Assembly: GCA_031258155.1 (NCBI GenBank)
Contig: JAIRNH010000062.1
Location: forward strand, 1 to 64,000
Source: Helicobacteraceae bacterium
Lineage (GTDB): Bacteria > Campylobacterota > Campylobacteria > Campylobacterales > SZUA-545
Direction: 5' to 3'
DNA length: 64,000 bases
The notes beneath the pieces are model-generated. The model was not told the DNA's origin, searched no databases, and was given only the letters and a program-made list of their open reading frames with translations. The position numbers and the translations under genes were made by a program. Shown one piece after another: positions 47,108 to 54,559 of the stretch (within the stretch, counting starts at the first letter, position 1; the number at the start of each line of letters is the position of its first letter).

Positions 47108-48838
47108 TTAATCCTTTGCCGTTGTAGTATCCGTTATCGCGTCGGTCAATACCAACGCCATTTCTTTATCAAGCGATCCGATATATTTGCTATTGTCTAT
47201 CTCAAACTCTATCTTTTTGCCAATTGACAAAGCGATATAAATCTTTCGCAAAAGCGGCAACGGAGCTTTTTCTTTGGTTATTCCCTGAATGCGGTTAGAG
47301 AAAAAAACGTTGGACTTTGCTCCGTCTAAGATAACTTGCCAATTTTCCGATGGAGAGATATTTGTCAGAGATTGAACGATAAGACGCTCGTATCGCTCTC
47401 TTTCCTCTGTTTCTTTCGTTTGTTTTTCTTTATGCGTTGCTAACCGTTTTAACATTGTTTCTTGAGAGCTATTGATTAAACTAGAGCATAGCTCCAATAA
47501 TCTATTATTGCCGATTATTGAACTAAACGACAAAAATCCTTCGTCTTGCGTTGAAAGATAAAGATTTTCCAAGCTCGACCCCTTTTCTTTAACGGCAATA
47601 GCGTCAAGGGTTTTATATAGCTCGTTTGCCTTTCTTTGTTTTTCCTCTTGTTCCGACTTAATTTCCTGTTCGCGTTTATACGCGATATATTGATTAACTC
47701 TCGCTTCTTTATCGCCTAGTTTGCCGTTATCCAGCAATTGCCTAAGATGAACTTTATACGCGCTCTTATTGGTCGCGTCTTTCGCCAAGAAATCTAAGAA
47801 ACTCTCTTTATTTATCGTTTGATTGAATAGGGTTATCTCGTTTGATTTGCTGTTATTTAAGCCGTTATTGGCGTTATTGGCGTTGTCGTCGAACAACGTA
47901 GTCTGTATCGGTTTGCTTTGCTTGTATCTGCCTCGTATTCTGACGGCGATTACTCTTCTGCCGTTTAATTTTACATCGTCGTATTTGTCGAAAAATGCGT
48001 CTATGTTGGTCTTGGAGTTTATTTCGTCGATGGCTTTGTCAATCACAAATGTTCGCAGATTTTTGAAGTTGGAGAGATATTTATCGCCTCCCACCAGCTT
48101 AGCGAAGGTTACGATGTCTATAAACGGCGTTTGACCTCTACCTCGCTTTTCGTCTATATAGTCCAGGAGCAGTAGGTAAATGGCGTGGCTTGAGCCGTGT
48201 TTTAGCGAATTGAGCTTTTTTGGAAGGAATTTGCAATAAAGACGGGTTTGCGCTTTATCAAGATAGTAATTGACTAAATTAGTAAACGAAAAATATAACT
48301 TGTCGTCTTTGTATATAACCGCGTCGATTATATTGCTTTTGCCCGATATGGCTTTTACCGCCGCCCTCGTTTTTTTCTCGGTCGTATGACCGCACGAGGG
48401 GCAGACAAGTCGATTATTTAGTTCGCTCATATAAGTTCCGCATTCCGAGCAAATGACAATATCGTCCTTGTCTTTGCCTAATAAGTTAAACGATACCGAG
48501 AGATCGACAAGCGCGTCTATTGAACGTTTAAACAGGCTGTAATCGTTGCTGTTAAATTCTGATAGCTCGCGCAATTGCTTGAGATTGACGCACCAGTGAA
48601 AGATTGTCATTTCGTCCGGTTCTGAATTATTTAGTTTTGGTCTGCGCGCTATCTTTGTCGTTACAGCGTAGATAAGGCTTGCGAATATTTTTTGTTGAAG
48701 TAATGGAAAATTGCCTCTGGTAATCTGAACCGAAGCCGATGGCATACGCCCCAAACGTTCGGCAAAGATTTGCTTTGCGGAGATTTCAGCCTCTGGTTCT
48801 TTAACGGCAACAGGCGTATCGGACATAGCTAGTTCCAA
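47108..48838 (-). CDS. Replication initiator, Rep_3/RepB-like, with zinc-ribbon insert
   Basis: A 576-residue protein. Residues 35-310 resemble the twin winged-helix initiator domain of Rep_3 plasmids (QKIFASLIYAVTTKIA; AIYLLLLDYIDEKRGRGQTPFIDIVTFAKLVGGDKYLSNFKNLRTFVIDKAIDEINSK). An insert carries a zinc ribbon: Cys130/133 (CSEC) and Cys146/149 (CPSC). The C-terminal half is helical and highly charged. It overlaps the upstream gene by 10 bases; the ATG five codons in (MSDTPVAV) is an alternative start. The candidate iterons at 46.7 kb and the repeats at 50.3 kb are its likely targets. Confidence 0.65.
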   Translation of the reverse strand: MELAMSDTPVAVKEPEAEISAKQIFAERLGRMPSASVQITRGNFPLLQQKIFASLIYAVTTKIARRPKLNNSEPDEMTIFHWCVNLKQLRELSEFNSNDYSLFKRSIDALVDLSVSFNLLGKDKDDIVICSECGTYMSELNNRLVCPSCGHTTEKKTRAAVKAISGKSNIIDAVIYKDDKLYFSFTNLVNYYLDKAQTRLYCKFLPKKLNSLKHGSSHAIYLLLLDYIDEKRGRGQTPFIDIVTFAKLVGGDKYLSNFKNLRTFVIDKAIDEINSKTNIDAFFDKYDDVKLNGRRVIAVRIRGRYKQSKPIQTTLFDDNANNANNGLNNSKSNEITLFNQTINKESFLDFLAKDATNKSAYKVHLRQLLDNGKLGDKEARVNQYIAYKREQEIKSEQEEKQRKANELYKTLDAIAVKEKGSSLENLYLSTQDEGFLSFSSIIGNNRLLELCSSLINSSQETMLKRLATHKEKQTKETEERERYERLIVQSLTNISPSENWQVILDGAKSNVFFSNRIQGITKEKAPLPLLRKIYIALSIGKKIEFEIDNSKYIGSLDKEMALVLTDAITDTTTAKD

Positions 48839-49332
48839 CCTTTCTTAGTTCCTAAGTTAGCTATAGCTTTTCCAACGCGATCCGTTCCTAGAATATGTTT
48901 TATCCAGTCAAGATTGTTTTCAAAAAAGGAGAGGTAGATTTCGTTTTTATCGCTCGAATCGCCGCCTCTGAGACTGATTAGGTTAAGGCGGGAGGTAAAG
49001 CGCCATTCGCCGTCTTTGTGATAAAACCATAACGATACGCCGCGATTAAGCTCCATTGCGACGATTTCAATCTCTCTTTTGTCAATATCCTTGAAAGCGT
49101 TGTTTTGTTTGATTGCTTCGTATAGTTTCGTTAGATTAAGACGATGGGTTGATATGCGTTTGAAATCAAGAGAACCGCTCTTATAGGCTTCCTCGTCGTA
49201 AGTTTTATTAGGCTTTATAGTATCGTCTAAAGCGATTAAAACGGCTTTTTCTAATCTGTTAAATCCTCTTGAAAGGACTATATCGACGTAGGAGCCGTCG
49301 TTAAATACCCTGTTTCCGATAACGGCGCTCAT
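48829..49332 (-). CDS. Hypothetical protein upstream of rep
   Basis: A 167-residue soluble protein (MSAVIGNRVFNDGSYVDIVL...) of mixed helices and strands. Pieces such as SRGFNRLEKAVLIALDDTI and REIEIVAMELNRGVSLWFY look like a compact folded domain, but I know no family for it. It overlaps the rep start by 10 bases and follows the radical SAM gene after 34 bases, so all three are probably one transcript. Confidence 0.6.
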   Translation of the reverse strand: MSAVIGNRVFNDGSYVDIVLSRGFNRLEKAVLIALDDTIKPNKTYDEEAYKSGSLDFKRISTHRLNLTKLYEAIKQNNAFKDIDKREIEIVAMELNRGVSLWFYHKDGEWRFTSRLNLISLRGGDSSDKNEIYLSFFENNLDWIKHILGTDRVGKAIANLGTKKGWN

Positions 49333-49366
49333 CTGTTTTTCTCTTTTGGGTTGCTTTGATTATTCA

Positions 49367-50233
49367 TCATTGACACCCGTCGCAATCGCAAAAATTGTTT
49401 TGGGTTTGGTCTGGCAGTTTGAAATCATCGTCTTGTTTATTATCAAACGCAGGGACGGGACAAGCGTCCATATTTATCTGCTCTTTGGTTAGTTCCGCTG
49501 AAGCTATAGGAGCGCGGTCTCTTAAATCTTGCTTGAAATAAGCCTTAGCCTTATGTCGGTTGATAAACAATCTGGCAAGGTCTAGGAATATCTCCCAATC
49601 TACGGGAGGCTGAGGAGTTCCGCTAAACGCTCCTATACGATAATAATCGCATAAATCGTAAATAAGGCAATCGACCAACAACGTAAGGCTTTGAGAAAGG
49701 TCGATTACAGGCTCAAAGGAAGCCCACGTCGGTATTCCGTTTTTCTTTAGAGCGTCTAGGGTTTCTAGTCTTTCTTCGGGTTCCGCCGTAAAAGGTTCAA
49801 AGAATGCGCTTAGAATCGGATCGTAGAAGGTTAGGGATTGACCAATTCTAATAGATTTGCCAAACTCCTTAAACAGGTCTAGGTCTATTAGACACCTAGC
49901 GCCGCCTTTGGTTAGGATTTGGACGGGAACGCGATGCTTTAAGCAAAGTTCCAAAGCTCTACGAGTCGGGGAGTTATCCTTGCGCGTTTTGTCGTAGGGG
50001 TCTCCGACAAAGGAGATATGAACGTATTTGTCCGTAGTGTTGGCGTAACGCTTTATGCTCTCTTCCAACTCGAACATATCTCTAGGCGAAGCGTTGAACG
50101 CGAAATAATCCGCTTTATCCTTTCTTAGCGTTTTTGGCGCGTAACAGTAAAGACACCCGTGTCCGCAGTTGAGATAGAGATTTAGAGCTAGAGGGGCGTA
50201 TTCTCTAGCCTTGCCTTTTGGTTCGTAGATCAT
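49367..50233 (-). CDS. Radical SAM protein of the spore-photolyase-like (COG1533) family
   Basis: A 288-residue radical SAM enzyme. The start MIYEPKGKAREYAPLALNLY is the typical N-terminus of this family and is preceded by AGGA, so I start at 50233 rather than the ORF's upstream end (50422), whose extra residues come from repeats. Cluster cysteines are Cys23, Cys27 and Cys30 (CGHGCLYC). HISFVGDPYD, VQILTKGGARCL, IRIGQSLTF and TWASFEPVID follow. The tail ends in CDCDGCQ, an extra cysteine motif. Substrate unknown; spore photoproduct lyase itself repairs DNA lesions. It is the first gene of the leftward rep operon. Confidence 0.82.
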   Translation of the reverse strand: MIYEPKGKAREYAPLALNLYLNCGHGCLYCYAPKTLRKDKADYFAFNASPRDMFELEESIKRYANTTDKYVHISFVGDPYDKTRKDNSPTRRALELCLKHRVPVQILTKGGARCLIDLDLFKEFGKSIRIGQSLTFYDPILSAFFEPFTAEPEERLETLDALKKNGIPTWASFEPVIDLSQSLTLLVDCLIYDLCDYYRIGAFSGTPQPPVDWEIFLDLARLFINRHKAKAYFKQDLRDRAPIASAELTKEQINMDACPVPAFDNKQDDDFKLPDQTQNNFCDCDGCQ

Positions 50234-50347
50234 AAAGTTCCTGTTTTTTTGTTTGGCGGTCATATGGAACCGCTTAACGCACAAATAAACGGAACGTTCG
50301 AGGAAAACAAAAAAATCGGGGGACGGATGAAAAATCAGGGAATGAGG

Positions 50348-50554
50348 ATAGCTCCCCGCAGGCGGCTCAACCCCCCGTAGAATTACCAATAGCTGGCTCT
50401 CGACTCCCCGCAAAATTACCAATAAGCCTCGTTTGAACTCCCATATATCCGCGATTTAAGCGGCTTCGCTGGTATAGCTCCCCGCAGGCGGCTCAACCCC
50501 CCGTAGAATTACCAATAGCTGGCTCTCGACTCCCCGCAAAATTACCAATAAGCC
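50348..50554. repeat. Two perfect 81-bp direct repeats with internal iteron-like units
   Basis: The 81 bases at 50348-50428 recur unchanged at 50474-50554 (period 126). Each copy holds two related units, CCCCGTAGAATTACCAATA and CCCCGCAAAATTACCAATA, giving four in all. They lie between the divergent rep and par operons. They resemble plasmid iterons (Rep binding) or a partition site. On the minus strand they are read as the VILRGVE-repeated N-terminal extension of the radical SAM ORF, which I regard as non-coding. Confidence 0.75.
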
Positions 50555-50588
50555 CCAACAAACCCGCTCCACCACAGCATTCGTTCAA

Positions 50589-50644
50589 GCGCAAATATAT
50601 TAAGAGTATTCTTAATTAGTCTCATAAATATATTATATTTGCGC
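50589..50644. repeat. Nested inverted repeats in an AT-rich stretch
   Basis: Outer arms GCGCAAATATA (50589-50599) and TATATTTGCGC (50634-50644) are perfect inverted copies 34 bases apart. Inside lies a second palindrome, TTAAGA-GTAT-TCTTAA (50600-50615). The stretch is strongly AT-rich between GC-rich flanks. It could be an operator, origin, partition or transfer-origin element; I cannot decide which. Confidence 0.6.
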
Positions 50645-50724
50645 AACGCGCGCGCGAGAAATCGAAATCGCCGACTTTTGCGAAAAGTTTGCGCGGCTCC
50701 GCGAGCTACGCTCGCTTTGATCGG

Positions 50725-50943
50725 AAGGGGGCTTTTCGCCCCCTTACCCCTTCATTCGCTTTGCTTTCGTTTCAAAAGGAGCTTCTGATCGCTTCCAACA
50801 GGAAGGGGCAAAGCCCCTTACCCCCTGATCGCTTCGCTCTTGTTCTGAAACGATTTCTTTTTTTTGTTGCTTGTCCGCTTCGCTTTCGTTCTGAAAGGAT
50901 TTTTCTTTTGTTTCTCTCTGATCGGAAGGGGCTATCGCCCCTT
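50725..50943. repeat. Three C-rich hairpin repeats
   Basis: Three near-identical hairpins, each preceded by GG and followed by ACCCC: AAGGGGG/CCCCCTT at 50725-50745, AAGGGGC/GCCCCTT at 50803-50819 and again at 50926-50943. T-rich spacers carrying CGCTTCGCT or CGCTTTGCT and TCGTTCTGAAA-like words separate them, so the whole is a decayed tandem array. ORFs crossing it are low-complexity and probably not genes. The remaining sequence up to 51060 shows nothing else. Confidence 0.65.
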
Positions 50944-51094
50944 ACCCCCCTATCTCGTTTTCAACAGTCAATCGCCAAAATCACCGCCTTCCTTTTTTAA
51001 CGGCTTTTACGACAATCGCAAATCCGAAGCTCTCCAAGATTTGGGGATTTGCCGTTAAAAGGTGAAAAAAATCAGGAAATTGCGGAGATTTTTG

Positions 51095-51114
51095 AGAAAT
51101 TTTAGGAAATTTCT
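51095..51114. promoter_or_regulatory. Perfect palindrome upstream of the par operon, candidate operator
   Basis: AGAAATTT-TAGG-AAATTTCT is a perfect 8-bp inverted repeat 60 bases before the start at 51174. Its place suggests an operator for the RHH-like first gene product or for ParA/ParB, or a partition site. Confidence 0.45.
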
Positions 51115-51124
51115 AATATTTACG

Positions 51125-51153
51125 GCAATTTTTCGTAAATCCCGTTTATTAGT
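51125..51153 (+). promoter_or_regulatory. Upstream element of the par operon, shared with the tra operon
   Basis: These 29 bases, including TTTCGTAAATCCCGTTTATT, match 53805-53833 upstream of the pilin gene at 24 of 29 positions by my alignment. A strong AAGGAGG follows just before the start codon. Shared promoter or regulator site, inferred. Confidence 0.5.
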
Positions 51154-51173
51154 ATTGCAAGGAGGTAGAGAAG

Positions 51174-51482
51174 ATGGAACTGCACACTGTAGCGGTAAAG
51201 CTCGAACCGGAGCTTTACGAGGCGTTTTTGTCTCTCGTCGAGGACGAGCGGAACGAAAACGAGATCAAAGTGCCTTTGGGGCACGTAGCACGAAAGATTG
51301 TGATTGCCCACCTGCGCGCCAAAGGTTACTTAACAACAAATAAACCTAAAGTCGCGCTAGATAGCCAAAGACGAGGGAAAGAGAGCAAACGACAAGAAGG
51401 CGACAGACAAGATAGCGGCGATAAATCGCCATCGTTGTTTGGGAATGGCGATAGCGGTAGCGACGGCGACGATAGGAGCTAA
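51174..51482 (+). CDS. Small protein with an RHH-like N-terminus
   Basis: A 102-residue protein. The first 55 residues, HTVAVKLEPELYEAFLSLVEDE and GHVARKIVIAHLRAKGYL, have the strand-helix-helix layout of ribbon-helix-helix DNA-binding proteins. The remaining half is hydrophilic and rich in Asp, Gly and Ser (GNGDSGSDGDDRS), likely disordered. AAGGAGG precedes the ATG with good spacing. As first gene of the par operon it may be its repressor, acting on the palindrome at 51095-51114. Family assignment is tentative. Confidence 0.6.
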   Translation: MELHTVAVKLEPELYEAFLSLVEDERNENEIKVPLGHVARKIVIAHLRAKGYLTTNKPKVALDSQRRGKESKRQEGDRQDSGDKSPSLFGNGDSGSDGDDRS

Positions 51483-51485
51483 ACG

Positions 51486-52205
51486 ATGGTAAAGCTAAAT
51501 AAAGGCGAAACGGCGATGTTAGACGAAGCCGTTAAAGGAAAGGAGACCTCAATGAGCGACGCAAACCAAAAGGAGACCAAAATGGCAAACAAGACCCAAA
51601 AGATCATCTCGATCTACAACATCAAAGGCGGCGTGGGCAAAAGCACAATCGCTAGAGAGTTAGCGTATAGGCTCGACGCTACTCTTGTAGATTGCGATCG
51701 AGGAGGAGCGCAAGAGTATATGAAGCCTCTTAAGGTCGTTAAAGCGCCTCACACGATCCCGCTCAATATTGACGATAACATCGTAATATACGATTTCGCG
51801 GGTAAAGACGACGAGCGCAAGCACGGCGCTATAATGAAAAGCGATCTAATCGTCGTGCCTTATACGCCGACCTTTTACGCATTGCAGAATACGGTCGATA
51901 GCTTCTTGCAGATTTGGCTCGTCAATAAAAACATAATGACAATAGCCAATATGCTAAAAGAAGAAAAAGACCTGCAAAGGAGCAAAGAGGATTTGGAGGA
52001 AGCGCTAAATCAATGCGACGAGAGCGTGGGCGAAATACTTGTCCTGCCTCTGCGTTTTACGCGGGGGCTACAGTCGGCGGAGAATAAAGGCAAGACGATT
52101 TATGATTTGCGAGAAGAATCGTCCATTAACAGGCTCAACTACGAAAAAGTGTGCGGCGAGATCGACACGATAACCGACACAGTAAAAAGGATCATCAATG
52201 TCTGA
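51486..52205 (+). CDS. parA: ParA-type partition ATPase
   Basis: Up to 239 residues; the ATPase core starts near residue 37 with IISIYNIKGGVGKSTIA, the deviant Walker A of ParA/MinD proteins. DATLVDCDRGG and IVIYDFAGKDD are the other nucleotide-site motifs. It drives segregation of the element's circular form with ParB. The start is ambiguous: ATGs at 51486, 51552 and 51582 each have a ribosome site, the last two almost identical (AAGGAGACC). The core needs only the third (MANKTQK). There is no N-terminal HTH, so this is the small type. It overlaps parB by 8 bases. Confidence 0.88.
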   Translation: MVKLNKGETAMLDEAVKGKETSMSDANQKETKMANKTQKIISIYNIKGGVGKSTIARELAYRLDATLVDCDRGGAQEYMKPLKVVKAPHTIPLNIDDNIVIYDFAGKDDERKHGAIMKSDLIVVPYTPTFYALQNTVDSFLQIWLVNKNIMTIANMLKEEKDLQRSKEDLEEALNQCDESVGEILVLPLRFTRGLQSAENKGKTIYDLREESSINRLNYEKVCGEIDTITDTVKRIINV

Positions 52206-53061
52206 AAGGCTTAAAATAACACCGCGACTTGAAAACATCACGACAAACAGAACCCTAAAAGGAACGTCGGGAGAGATTAGGCGGCTTCTTATTGACGAAT
52301 TGACGCCGAACCCATATCAGCCTAGATGGGATTTTGAAGTGGAGGCTCTACAAGAGTTGTCGGATTCTATCAAAGAGCACGGGCAAATACAGCCCGTAGT
52401 CGTATGCGATAGAGACGACGGCAAAGACGGCTACTATATCATCGCCGGAGAAAGACGCTGGCGAGCTTGCAAATTAGCGGGTATGTCCACCGTTAGTTGT
52501 GTGATCCAACCGCCAATGGATAAAAAGGGAATGCAAATCGTGGCTTTACAGGAAAATATACAGCGCGAGAATTTGCATCCGATTGAGGTTGCGATAGGAA
52601 TACAGCGGATGGTAGAAACAAATGTGCTAAACGATCGGGGCGAACTAGACGCTATATTAGGTTTCGGAGATAGAACGATGTGTCGGTATCTTGATATTGC
52701 TAAGCTCAGCGAACCTGCTTGTGAGGTTGCCCTCAAATCAAACTATAGGGATACAGTGGTGCTTGGAGTCATCGCCAAACAGGTTACGCCTACAAATCAA
52801 GAACGCGTTTTACAAAAAATCATTAACGACGGAATGACCCAGAAAGAAGCGCTTGCTCATGTTAGGCAACTTAAAGCGCCTAAAACTATTGAGCCGTTCA
52901 GTTTTAGGCTGACCTCTAAAGGTGTGGCTACTTTTACTTGGAAGCCGAGCGTAACCTTTGAAGACGCGTCTAAAAAACTAGAGAGGTATCAACAAGAGTT
53001 GCGAGATTTCTTGGAAACCCTTGACTCAAAATACGCCGCCGAGAGTAAGGCAATTGCGTAA
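52198..53061 (+). CDS. parB: ParB-type partition protein
   Basis: A 287-residue DNA-binding CTPase-fold protein. The N-terminal ParB/Srx domain contains LTPNPYQPRWDFEVEALQELSDSIKEHGQIQPVVV and the arginine patch GERRWRACKLAG. ALQENIQRENLHPIEVA follows, then a central HTH region (LDAILGFGDRTMCRYLDIAKL) and a C-terminal dimerisation part. It should bind parS sites on the element; the palindrome at 51.1 kb or the repeats at 50.3-50.65 kb are candidates. Translation is coupled to parA. A hairpin pair (GAGAGGG/CCCTCTC, 53084-53105) after the stop may end the operon. Confidence 0.9.
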   Translation: MSERLKITPRLENITTNRTLKGTSGEIRRLLIDELTPNPYQPRWDFEVEALQELSDSIKEHGQIQPVVVCDRDDGKDGYYIIAGERRWRACKLAGMSTVSCVIQPPMDKKGMQIVALQENIQRENLHPIEVAIGIQRMVETNVLNDRGELDAILGFGDRTMCRYLDIAKLSEPACEVALKSNYRDTVVLGVIAKQVTPTNQERVLQKIINDGMTQKEALAHVRQLKAPKTIEPFSFRLTSKGVATFTWKPSVTFEDASKKLERYQQELRDFLETLDSKYAAESKAIA

Positions 53062-53138
53062 ACTCCCTGAAATTACCCCCCTAGAGAGGGGACAGAAACC
53101 CTCTCAAATCCTCTTGTGGAGCGAATTTATCGTAAAAT

Positions 53139-53462
53139 TTGCAATGTGATTGCATTCCCAACAAAAGACCTCCCCTAAACGCCAACCCTCTCCCAACCAA
53201 AAACCAGCGCTTACCCGCTATTTCTATTTATGAGTTCATAGAGAAGAGATACGGGCTTTACGTTTTTGTAGCGGAACTGCTTGTGTCGATTGCGGTGTTT
53301 GGCTCTTGTTTTACGGGGATTACGGGCTTCTACGATTTTATCGCCAAATCGTATAACCCTTTCATAGCCCTGTTCGCAATGTCGCTGGCGCTAGGAATGG
53401 TCATTTCGACTACGGTTATTGTCGCGATGCTTATGTCCGAGATAATGAAATTGCATAAATAA
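53139..53462 (+). CDS. Small membrane protein between par and tra operons
   Basis: Up to 107 residues from a TTG at 53139. The reliable part is residues 30-107: YGLYVFVAELLVSIAVFGSCF and LFAMSLALGMVISTTVIVAMLMSEIM form two membrane helices. The N-terminal 30 residues may not be translated, and the true start is unclear. It is followed 9 bases later by another small membrane protein. No family recognised. Such small proteins between par and tra loci sometimes act in exclusion or mating, but this is only context. Confidence 0.5.
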   Translation: MQCDCIPNKRPPLNANPLPTKNQRLPAISIYEFIEKRYGLYVFVAELLVSIAVFGSCFTGITGFYDFIAKSYNPFIALFAMSLALGMVISTTVIVAMLMSEIMKLHK

Positions 53463-53471
53463 GGAAAAATA

Positions 53472-53666
53472 ATGACGCGAGAGCTATGGTGGGATATTTA
53501 CGGTTACGTTTTAGCGGGAGCGACAATCATCGCTTTATCGCGGATAATTTACGGACACATAAAAGACTCTTTTGACGAGAGGCGAAAAGCGAGGAGAAGC
53601 GTAGAAAGAGGCGACGATCTTGGCTACTATCGCCCGTTCAAAAGAAAAAAACGTAAGAAAGCCTGA
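53472..53666 (+). CDS. Small membrane-anchored basic protein
   Basis: A 64-residue protein with one membrane helix (WWDIYGYVLAGATIIALSRIIYG) and a strongly basic cytosolic tail (DERRKARRSVERG, FKRKKRKKA). AAGGA precedes the ATG. It probably forms a unit with the preceding membrane protein. Function unknown. Confidence 0.55.
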   Translation: MTRELWWDIYGYVLAGATIIALSRIIYGHIKDSFDERRKARRSVERGDDLGYYRPFKRKKRKKA

Positions 53667-53804
53667 GCTTATCAAGTTTCGTTTTGTCCGCTTGATCGGA
53701 TAAAAACTCTCTTGGCTTCGTAAAAACCCCCTCGATTCTTTCTTAAAATCTTTGCCATTCCTCTAAAAAACTCCTCGATCGCTCTTTAATTTCGCTCAGT
53801 TTTT

Positions 53805-53833
53805 GCAAGTTTCCGTAAATCTCGTTTATCTGT
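53805..53833 (+). promoter_or_regulatory. Upstream element of the tra operon, shared with the par operon
   Basis: TTTCCGTAAATCTCGTTTAT and its flanks repeat the element at 51125-51153. It lies about 58 bases before the pilin-like start at 53863, where AAGGAG is the ribosome site. This is the likely promoter region of the tra operon. Confidence 0.5.
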
Positions 53834-53862
53834 AATTAAAATAGTTTTGTAAGGAGAAGAAA

Positions 53863-54171
53863 ATGAAAGTCGCGGGTTCAGGTTTTATGGATAAGTTAGC
53901 CGTATTGGTTGGCTTAGGTTGTTTTGCCTTTGTAATCGGAGCATTAGCTTATAGCGGTTCGGACGACTTTGGTCTGGACTTTGTTTTAACAAAAATAGAG
54001 AGCCTACTAGGAGGAGCAGGCGGAGTGCTGCTGGCGATTTTTTTAGTCGCTATAGGCGTTGTGATGATTATGCGCGCGGCGTTTTTGCCCGGCATCATAA
54101 CGATTGTTTGCACTTTTGTATTGATGGGAATCGTGGGTATCGCGAAAAAAGTATCTGGATTGATACTCTAG
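53863..54171 (+). CDS. Candidate conjugative pilin, TraA-like
   Basis: A 102-residue hydrophobic protein directly upstream of traL, the place of traA in F-type operons. A leader with one hydrophobic stretch ends in IGALAYSGSDDF, where a signal peptidase could cut after ALA. Two further hydrophobic segments follow (GGAGGVLLAIFLVAIGVVMIM and FLPGIITIVCTFVLMGIVGIA), the standard pilin hairpin. The S26 peptidase at 62890-63438 is the likely processing enzyme. Pilin sequences diverge fast, so the call rests on size, topology and position. Confidence 0.65.
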   Translation: MKVAGSGFMDKLAVLVGLGCFAFVIGALAYSGSDDFGLDFVLTKIESLLGGAGGVLLAIFLVAIGVVMIMRAAFLPGIITIVCTFVLMGIVGIAKKVSGLIL

Positions 54172-54180
54172 GGACGCGCT

Positions 54181-54483
54181 ATGAATAACGACGAAAACGA
54201 CTACACGCAAGTCCATAAATACATAGACGCGCCGGTTATGATCGGCAATTGGGAGATCGATCAGTTTCTGCTTGCCGTTATCCTTATCTGCTTTGCCTAT
54301 ATACTCCCTACGGGCGTATGGATTTTATTCTTCGAGACGATAGCGATTGGGGTTTGTTTTCTTTACGGCTCCTATAAAAAAGGAGCGGTGAGGGGCAAGG
54401 GGAAACAGACGCTCTACTCTCTTGGGCTAAATAAACCTAAAACTCTCGTTCCCTCTAATATCCGTTACTTTGTGGGAGGGTGA
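54181..54483 (+). CDS. traL: TraL, F-type pilus assembly protein
   Basis: A 100-residue inner-membrane protein of the TraL/VirB3 type. YIDAPVMIGNWEIDQFLLAVILICFAYIL at the start is the family signature (IP.PP...W..DE). Two membrane helices (about residues 20-60) and a basic cytosolic end (GKGKQTLYSLGL, PKTLVPSNIRYFVGG) follow. It helps pilin insertion and subunit assembly together with TraC. It starts 9 bases after the pilin gene. Confidence 0.88.
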   Translation: MNNDENDYTQVHKYIDAPVMIGNWEIDQFLLAVILICFAYILPTGVWILFFETIAIGVCFLYGSYKKGAVRGKGKQTLYSLGLNKPKTLVPSNIRYFVGG

Positions 54484-54487
54484 AAAG

Positions 54488-54559
54488 ATGAAACAGCCGA
54501 AGCTCGTCGCAAACAAACCTAACGCAGAAAACGGTTTCTTAAACAAGGTATCACTGTGA
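54488..54559 (+). CDS. Possible 23-residue leader ORF coupled to traE
   Basis: ATG at 54488 with GGAGG upstream, product MKQPKLVANKPNAENGFLNK plus VSL, then TGA in the GTGA overlap with the traE start. Either a coupling leader for traE or a very small protein. Confidence 0.35.
   Translation: MKQPKLVANKPNAENGFLNKVSL

Noticed and set aside
50234-50422. N-terminal extension of the radical SAM ORF (MVILRGVESQLLVILRGVE...)
   Set aside because: It is translated from the direct repeats. The family normally begins at MIYEPKGK, which has its own ribosome site.
50689-51058. Two overlapping rightward ORFs across the C-rich hairpins
   Set aside because: Composition is low-complexity and follows the hairpin repeats; no ribosome site or protein-like pattern.
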